From contig CALUQZ010000007.1 of the NCBI GenBank assembly GCA_944323055.1, forward strand, positions 1 through 64,000: DNA of 64,000 nucleotides, given 5' to 3'. Made by a program: the position numbers and the translations under genes. Positions 59,015-64,000 of this stretch are shown here, in pieces. The notes beneath the pieces are model-generated. The model saw only the letters and a program-made list of their open reading frames with translations, made no database searches and had not been told where the DNA came from. This DNA comes from an uncultured Acholeplasmatales bacterium (lineage in GTDB: Bacteria; Bacillota_I; Bacilli_A; Acholeplasmatales; Anaeroplasmataceae). How positions within the stretch are numbered: position 1 is the stretch's first letter; each line of letters opens with the position of its first letter.

Positions 59015-60714
59015 TTTATTACCTCCAACTGTTGTTGCATATCATATAATTCCTTAAATTTAGAATTAGTCTTTAATAAATCATTAGGATTACCTTCTTC
59101 CTTTATTTTATTATCAGCAATAAAATAAATATAATTACTAGCTAAAACATTCTTTAACCGATGTGTAATATTTAAAACAATCTTATCTTTAGCTAATTTC
59201 TTAATAATATCTACAATAATTAATTCACTTTCGCTATCAATATTAGATGTAGCTTCATCAAAAATATAAAAATCATAATCTTTAGCCAAATAATAAGCAA
59301 TAATTAATCTTTGTTTTTCCCCTCCAGAAATATTACTAGCACTATCTTTAATTACAAAATCAAGACCACCACTTCGTTTAATTACATCACTCATTTTAAC
59401 TAAATCTAGTAATTTCCACATTTCCCTTTCATTTAGATTTTCATTATAAAATAAGAATTCTTCTTTAATACTTTTATTCATCATATACGTATTATTAGCT
59501 ATATAAGCTACTTTTTTATAATAATCTTTTAATAATATATCCTTTATCTCTAAATCATTGTTAATTTTAATATTACCACTATAATCAGTTAATACATTAG
59601 CTAAAATTTTAGCCATCGTTGATTTACCTGAACCACTAACTCCTACTATACTATATAATCCTATATTAAAATCAATATTTATATTATTTAAAATATTACT
59701 CTTATTTAAATAATTATATGATACATTATTTAAGCTAACATTAACTATTTTATCTTCTAAACTAACTGTTCTTTTTTGTTCCTCTTGTTTTAATAACTTA
59801 ATAACTTTTTTACCAGCAGTAGCCCCATTCATAGCTACATGAAAAGCACTACCTAAACGTCTTAATGGTAAAAAGAATTCTGCACCTACTAAAATGATAA
59901 ATAAAGCATAGTACCAAGACATTCCATTTTCTAAGGCAATTAAAGAAAATACAATACCAATAGCGGCCCCACCATATGCAACTAAGTCCATAATAGAAAC
60001 TGAATATAGTTGCATAACTAAAACCTTCATTGTTATTTTTCTAAACTCTTCTGATTTTTCTTTCATCTCTGCTTCTCTTTTTTTGTCATATAGAAATATT
60101 TTTAATTCTTTCATGCCTTTAACATTGTCTAAAAAAGAATCGCCTAAACCTAAATAAATATTCCAATATTTATTAAAAATTTTTTTAGCCCATTTAGAAA
60201 CTAAAATTATTGATAATGGAATAAGTGGAATACAAAGCAGATAAATTAAAGCAACCACAAAATCAAAGAAAACAAAAATTACAAATAATATTAAAGGTGC
60301 AATCATAGCATAAAAGAAAGAAGGCAAATAATTTGAATAATATAATCTTAATTGTTCTATACCTTCTGTTGATAATTGAGCTATTTCACTAACACTAAAT
60401 GGCATATTAGTATTTAAAGCTAAAAACTTATTATAGGTGTCATTTCTAAGTTTATAAACTACATAATTAGCTAATTTATTAGTATAATTATTCGTTAAAG
60501 TAGTTAACACAACTTTAAGAACAATAAATAATAAACTAAATAAAATACAATAAATAGCATTATCTATTTTGTTATTAATAAATGAAAATATCATATAAAT
60601 TAAACTAGCTGTTATAAACAAGCTTACAAATAATCCTAAAATATTAAAAATAACGGTTAAATATAAATAATACTTTTTATCTTTAATATAAGCTAACAAT
60701 TCTTTATCAAGCAT
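59011..60714 (-). CDS. CydD-like ABC exporter subunit
   Basis: This 567-residue half-transporter has a six-helix domain resembling CydD (LANYVVYKLRNDTYNKFLAL, MKELKIFLYDKKREAEMKEK). The ATPase has Walker A GVSGSGKSTMAKILANVL, signature NISGGEKQRLIIAYYL and Walker B YDFYIFDEATSNIDSES. No cydAB oxidase is in the window. Its start overlaps ybaN by eight bases. Export of a reductant or peptide is likely but unproven. Confidence 0.87.
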   Translation of the reverse strand: MLDKELLAYIKDKKYYLYLTVIFNILGLFVSLFITASLIYMIFSFINNKIDNAIYCILFSLLFIVLKVVLTTLTNNYTNKLANYVVYKLRNDTYNKFLALNTNMPFSVSEIAQLSTEGIEQLRLYYSNYLPSFFYAMIAPLILFVIFVFFDFVVALIYLLCIPLIPLSIILVSKWAKKIFNKYWNIYLGLGDSFLDNVKGMKELKIFLYDKKREAEMKEKSEEFRKITMKVLVMQLYSVSIMDLVAYGGAAIGIVFSLIALENGMSWYYALFIILVGAEFFLPLRRLGSAFHVAMNGATAGKKVIKLLKQEEQKRTVSLEDKIVNVSLNNVSYNYLNKSNILNNINIDFNIGLYSIVGVSGSGKSTMAKILANVLTDYSGNIKINNDLEIKDILLKDYYKKVAYIANNTYMMNKSIKEEFLFYNENLNEREMWKLLDLVKMSDVIKRSGGLDFVIKDSASNISGGEKQRLIIAYYLAKDYDFYIFDEATSNIDSESELIIVDIIKKLAKDKIVLNITHRLKNVLASNYIYFIADNKIKEEGNPNDLLKTNSKFKELYDMQQQLEVIK

Positions 60715-61126
60715 TGACTAATCTTCCTCTTAACTCTTCATATTCCTCTTTAGTAACCGGTCTTACAAAAAGTACAAAGTACGTGTATTTACAAAATATT
60801 AAAGTAGTTAAAATAATAGTTACTACATAATTATTTACTAATATAATAGTCGTAAGTAGCATCAATGAAACTAAAATTAATAATATTAATTCACCTTTTA
60901 GGGTCATAACTTTATTTTTAGCAAAATTTTCTAAATACTTTTTATAAATTTTTGAATTTAAAAACCAATTATGAAATCTTTTTGATGATTTAACAAAACA
61001 AAAACTAGTTAATAATAAGAACGGAGCTGTAGGTAAAATTGGTAAAACTATTCCTACTACACCTAATCCTAATGAAATAAAACCAATAATTATCAATATA
61101 AATCTTAATATTTTACTTTTTACCAT
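60707..61126 (-). CDS. YbaN-like (DUF454) membrane protein
   Basis: This 139-residue protein has the DUF454 pattern: FISLGLGVVGIVLPILPTAP, FLLLTSFCFVKSSKRFHNWF, then VKSKILRF-type start and two further helices (ILVSLMLLTTIILV). DUF454 genes often neighbour redox and haem genes. ATG 61126 is preceded by AAAAGGAGAAGAAA. A TTG start at 61153 would add nine basic residues and overlap the RBS. It overlaps the previous gene by 14 bases. Confidence 0.87.
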   Translation of the reverse strand: MVKSKILRFILIIIGFISLGLGVVGIVLPILPTAPFLLLTSFCFVKSSKRFHNWFLNSKIYKKYLENFAKNKVMTLKGELILLILVSLMLLTTIILVNNYVVTIILTTLIFCKYTYFVLFVRPVTKEEYEELRGRLVNA

Positions 61127-61421
61127 ACTTTTTCTTCTCCTTTTTACTTTCAATTAAATGACTAATAGCTATAATAGGATGATAAAACAACATCCTAGGT
61201 CCTGCATACCGCATAACTTGCTTAATTCGTTCTTGCATTAACGGATTATAACAATGAATTTTACAATTAGAACAGAATGTTTTATTATCACTAAAAGGAC
61301 ATTTAGTTAACCTTAAATTAACATAATCTAATAATTCTATTTTTTCTTTTAAGGTAGAGTGTTTTTTATAATATATATCAATCATTAAAGACACTACTTT
61401 TCTTTCTTTTTCAATTTTCAT
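61113..61421 (-). CDS. YgbA-like (nitrous oxide-stimulated promoter family) protein
   Basis: This 102-residue protein matches the YgbA_NO family: CPFSDNKTFCSNCKIHCY with four conserved cysteines (CX8CX2CX4C) and MRYAGPRMLFYHPIIAISHL. Members are induced by nitric oxide in enterobacteria, and the cysteines may hold a metal or cluster. It leads the operon with a strong GGAGG RBS. With the CydDC-like exporter this suggests nitrosative or redox stress defence, which is an inference. Confidence 0.9.
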   Translation of the reverse strand: MKIEKERKVVSLMIDIYYKKHSTLKEKIELLDYVNLRLTKCPFSDNKTFCSNCKIHCYNPLMQERIKQVMRYAGPRMLFYHPIIAISHLIESKKEKKKYGKK

Positions 61422-61430
61422 ATTTCCTCC

Positions 61431-61448
61431 AGTTAGAATAAGCTAACT
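61431..61448 (-). promoter_or_regulatory. Second palindrome beside the RBS
   Basis: AGTTAG-AATAAG-CTAACT lies in the leader, immediately upstream of the YgbA-like RBS. It shares the GTTAG unit of the main palindrome and could act as operator or as an RNA hairpin. Confidence 0.55.
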
Positions 61449-61465
61449 TATAAATAAAAAATATA

Positions 61466-61481
61466 GTTAGTTATAACTAAC
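61466..61481 (-). promoter_or_regulatory. 16-bp perfect palindromic operator
   Basis: GTTAGTTATAACTAAC is self-complementary and covers the expected transcription start of the YgbA-like operon. A further GTTAG half-site (TATAGTTAGC) abuts the -35 box. This is the usual arrangement for repression by a dimeric regulator, whose gene is not visible. Confidence 0.75.
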
Positions 61482-61488
61482 CTCGATA

Positions 61489-61517
61489 ATTATAAAAGAA
61501 AATTCTAGTTGTGTCAA
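61489..61517 (-). promoter_or_regulatory. Perfect consensus promoter of the YgbA-YbaN-CydDC operon
   Basis: -35 TTGACA (61512-61517), 17-base spacer, -10 TATAAT (61489-61494). Perfect boxes and spacing imply strong transcription that must be held down by a repressor at the palindromes. Confidence 0.9.
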
Positions 61518-61547
61518 GCTAACTATATAACAATTTTTAGATTTAAT

Positions 61548-61593
61548 AAAAAGCTTAAATTCTTTATTTAGTAATTTAAAATTTAAGCTTTTT
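61548..61593. terminator. Bidirectional terminator-like hairpin
   Basis: AAAAAGCTTAAATT and AATTTAAGCTTTTT pair perfectly over 14 bases with an 18-base loop, beginning eight bases past the stop of the DUF2357 gene. T-runs occur on both strands. Confidence 0.75.
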
Positions 61594-61601
61594 ATTTATA
61601 A

Positions 61602-63185
61602 CTATTTTGTTTTCAATATATCATTAAACGTACTTTTTAAAAATTTAAAGCATTTACTGTCTTTAAAATCTATTTCTAAATTATAACCTAAATAAGTTGT
61701 AGCTACGCCTTTATTTAATACTGTTTCATTAATATCTGGATTAATTAAATATACTCTTTCAACGGCATTTCTTATAATATTATTATTTTTATCTTTATAA
61801 ACTAAAATAGCATAATTATCCGTATTCTCAACTGTTTGGTCATATTTATCATTGAATAGATAATGTGAATTACGATATTTAATTTCAATAATAATTGAAC
61901 TAATAAAAATATCATTTTTATAAAACAAAACTACATAATCTGGTTTATTATGTCTTGTCGCTACACAAGACAAATTATCAGCTTCAGCATCTATATAGTG
62001 TTTTAAACTAGCTTCATAAATAACTTTTATTTTATATTCATTACGAGTAAATAATAATGTTGTTCCACCATTAATTATTTGAGTGTTTTTAAATTCATTT
62101 AAATTAGTACCTACAAAACCTAGACTTTCAATAACTTTTTTTAATATGATAAAGCCATATAACTCAAACAATTTAGATGAACTTTTACTAGACAATTTAA
62201 TACTACTTTTATTAGAAATCAAATGATAAATAGATGCTAATTCAACATCATCTATTCTTAAATTATTAATAAAAAAGTTTTTAATTAACCTTGTTTTATT
62301 TAACCTTTCTTGAATTAATTTTATTTCTTTTTCATAATCTAAAGCTTCTTTTTTCTTACTTTTTTGTTCATTGATATGAGCTACATACATATCATGAGTT
62401 GCACTATCTTCTATTTCTAAATCTATCGATTTTAAATATTCATTTACTATATTTAGTCTTTTTACTAATTTATCTTCATATTTAGTAAGTTCATCTATTA
62501 TTTTATCTACATATATAGATCTATTAGAATTAATAGAAGTTGTCTTTTTAACATTTAAATTTTTAAATGTAGGCTTAATTAATTCTTTAACTATACTTTT
62601 ATAATTAGATTTACTAGCTCTATATTCATAAACATAAGTTGTCTTAATATCTTCTACTTTTTGCGTTAAAAGTGGAGTTCTTATCTTATACCAATTATCA
62701 ATTAAAGAACTAATAGCTTTATCATCCGTAAAATATACTTCTTTTTTACCTTGCCTAAAATGATCATATATAATACCTGGTTTTAATTCTTCTAATTCTT
62801 CTTTAATTTTATTTAAACTAAACTGTGAAACATTTTTATTAGTACTTACTATAAAATATGAATTGATTGTTTGATTTTGTTTAATAAAAGATATTTGATA
62901 AATATCTGGATTATAACCTAATTCTTTAATATCAGAATCGGCAATAATATATTCTGTTTTATTACCAATAAGTAAAGTGCCATTAGTTTCTTTAACTTCA
63001 CCATTAACACAATAACTATAACATTCAATTCTAATTTGATAATTATTACCAATATGCTTTAAAGTTATTTTTTCATGTTCATTGAAATTAAAAATAACTT
63101 GCATATTTAAATCTGAGTTAATAGTAATAGTTTGTTCTTTACTAGCTTTAAGATAAGAAACAATCAACTTATCTGATATATCCAT
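61602..63185 (-). CDS. DUF2357/McrC-like nuclease partner of an McrB-type system
   Basis: This 527-residue protein has an N-terminal strand-rich domain, helices with a coiled coil (about 240-300), and a C-terminal PD-(D/E)XK nuclease pattern: KPDYVVLFYKN then IIIEIKYRNSHY. The design matches DUF2357-type McrC partners of McrB ATPases, which form modification-dependent restriction systems. It overlaps the McrB-like gene by 17 bases. No methyltransferase is visible, which suits a type IV-like system. Target modification is unknown. Confidence 0.75.
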   Translation of the reverse strand: MDISDKLIVSYLKASKEQTITINSDLNMQVIFNFNEHEKITLKHIGNNYQIRIECYSYCVNGEVKETNGTLLIGNKTEYIIADSDIKELGYNPDIYQISFIKQNQTINSYFIVSTNKNVSQFSLNKIKEELEELKPGIIYDHFRQGKKEVYFTDDKAISSLIDNWYKIRTPLLTQKVEDIKTTYVYEYRASKSNYKSIVKELIKPTFKNLNVKKTTSINSNRSIYVDKIIDELTKYEDKLVKRLNIVNEYLKSIDLEIEDSATHDMYVAHINEQKSKKKEALDYEKEIKLIQERLNKTRLIKNFFINNLRIDDVELASIYHLISNKSSIKLSSKSSSKLFELYGFIILKKVIESLGFVGTNLNEFKNTQIINGGTTLLFTRNEYKIKVIYEASLKHYIDAEADNLSCVATRHNKPDYVVLFYKNDIFISSIIIEIKYRNSHYLFNDKYDQTVENTDNYAILVYKDKNNNIIRNAVERVYLINPDINETVLNKGVATTYLGYNLEIDFKDSKCFKFLKSTFNDILKTK

Positions 63186-64000
63186 ATTTATCTAATTCCT
63201 TTTGTTTAAAATTTAAATAGGAAGAAGAATAAGTAAAAGTTGAAACATCTTTATATTTATTAAATATATTGATTATTTTGCTTATAATATCAGTTAAAAC
63301 TAAACTTGAACCAGAAACCTTAGTTAAGATTGTTTCTTTAATTGCTTTATCAAAGGCTACATCTTGACTAAGACTATTTTTCATAAAGTAAACTAGTAAT
63401 GAAATGTTATAAACATTACGATAAGAAACACTAAAATTCATTAAATTATCTTTAAATATTTGATTTAATTCATCTAATAGATTTGTTTCACGATTAGATA
63501 ATATATCATTAATGCTTAAAGGTAAAGGTATAATAAATTCATTAATATCATAATTAAAATGATTTTTGATTCCTTTATAAATTAATTGATTATTACGATG
63601 AACTGAGAAGTCTGTTTTATTTAAATCTATATAATAGATCCTATCTAATAAACGTTCAGATAAAACTCTCGTTGTTTCATCTTTATTAATAGTCCCAACA
63701 ATTAAAAGATTATCTGTCAAAATAACTTGATTAGGATAAGTTTTAGAATTAAGACACTCTACTCCTTTAGGATAAAGCGTTATATAACTATTTTTTCTTT
63801 CTAAAGCAGAAATAAATGGGGCAAAATAATATTCAATTTGTGCTAAATTCATCTCATCAAAAATAAGTAAATGAACTTGTTCTTTATTATTAGATGCATG
63901 TATTAAAAAGTCTACTAAATTTGTATCACTAGGTACATATTTATTATTTCTAGGATTATAAAAACCTAAAATATCACCCGGTTCTGTATATGATGGTGAT
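63169..64000 (-). CDS. McrB-like AAA+ GTPase/ATPase, C-terminal part
   Basis: The frame is open to the right edge, so the gene is cut by the window and the ATG at 63852 is internal. Reading from the edge gives SPSYTEPGDILGFYNPRNNK, then VHLLIFDEMNLAQIEYYF (Walker B with DEMNLA), and LIVGTINKDETTRVLSERLL followed by DRIYYID (sensor 1 and arginine-finger region). DEMNLA and GTxNxDxT are characteristic of McrB-type MoxR-clade AAA+ proteins. About 277 residues are visible; Walker A and any DNA-binding domain lie beyond the edge. Confidence 0.88.
   Translation of the reverse strand, partial: SPSYTEPGDILGFYNPRNNKYVPSDTNLVDFLIHASNNKEQVHLLIFDEMNLAQIEYYFAPFISALERKNSYITLYPKGVECLNSKTYPNQVILTDNLLIVGTINKDETTRVLSERLLDRIYYIDLNKTDFSVHRNNQLIYKGIKNHFNYDINEFIIPLPLSINDILSNRETNLLDELNQIFKDNLMNFSVSYRNVYNISLLVYFMKNSLSQDVAFDKAIKETILTKVSGSSLVLTDIISKIINIFNKYKDVSTFTYSSSYLNFKQKELDKYGYIR

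Noticed and set aside
63169-63852. ATG at 63852 as the start of a 227-residue protein
   Set aside because: The frame is open to the window edge, and the Met lies within the Walker B motif DEMNLA, so it is internal to a longer McrB-like gene.

Overview
This window is low-GC DNA (roughly 30% G+C by eye), read with the standard bacterial code. The gene set is that of a low-GC Firmicute or Tenericutes-like bacterium: hprK-lgt-ppaX and whiA, acpS, pcrA-ligA-type repair genes, an rpsL-rpsG-fusA-tuf str operon, pyruvate:ferredoxin oxidoreductase, rubredoxin and ferredoxin proteins, and xylose use. An anaerobic, gut-type Bacilli/RF39-like lineage is plausible, but this is inferred from content. Most genes lie on the minus strand in tightly overlapping operons.

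Layout. 1-420: palindromes and tRNA-Ser(GCU). 419-12033 (minus): ligA, uvrA, hprK, an lgt-phosphatase fusion, whiA, acpS, a membrane-anchored protein, tex. 12139-14488 (plus): an ABC-2 type transporter. 14559-21614 (minus): abcF, pcrA, pncB, a P-loop kinase, nfo, an ECF S component. 21746-23693 (plus): DUF2130 protein and pcp. 23690-30378 (minus): an envelope module (lipoprotein, ECF sigma factor, membrane-anchored protein, second lipoprotein, all with Fn3-like repeats), followed by rubredoxin/rubrerythrin-like and ferredoxin genes. 30492-34870 (minus): the str operon with its promoter. 35129-36094: an AEC transporter. 36136-36210: tRNA-Arg(CCU).

36209-41756 is an accessory island directly downstream of tRNA-Arg. 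It is bounded by 21-base identical repeats that include the start of the tRNA terminator. It holds a Phd/Doc toxin-antitoxin pair, a broken transposase, a truncated AAA/DUF4143 gene, and a GC-richer block with an intact AAA/DUF4143 gene and the debris of ArdC-like and serine recombinase genes.

41758-54948: a membrane-anchored protein with a small in-frame upstream ORF, mntP behind a structured leader with a terminator, an RlaP-type nucleotidyltransferase, a sugar operon (Ldh2-type dehydrogenase, HAD phosphatase, xylA, xylB), PFOR, two small membrane proteins, and a DUF212 protein. 54950-57139: NifU-like, YutD-like and MATE genes. 57261-61517: an overlapping five-gene operon (YgbA-like, YbaN-like, CydD/CydC-like ABC exporter and an unlisted 34-residue membrane peptide) behind a perfect consensus promoter with palindromes. 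The window ends inside a McrB-like/DUF2357 (McrC-like) restriction-type pair.

The best candidates for an undescribed system are the sigma factor/Fn3-like lipoprotein module, whose last gene appears to start at an ATT codon, and the YgbA-YbaN-CydDC-peptide operon.
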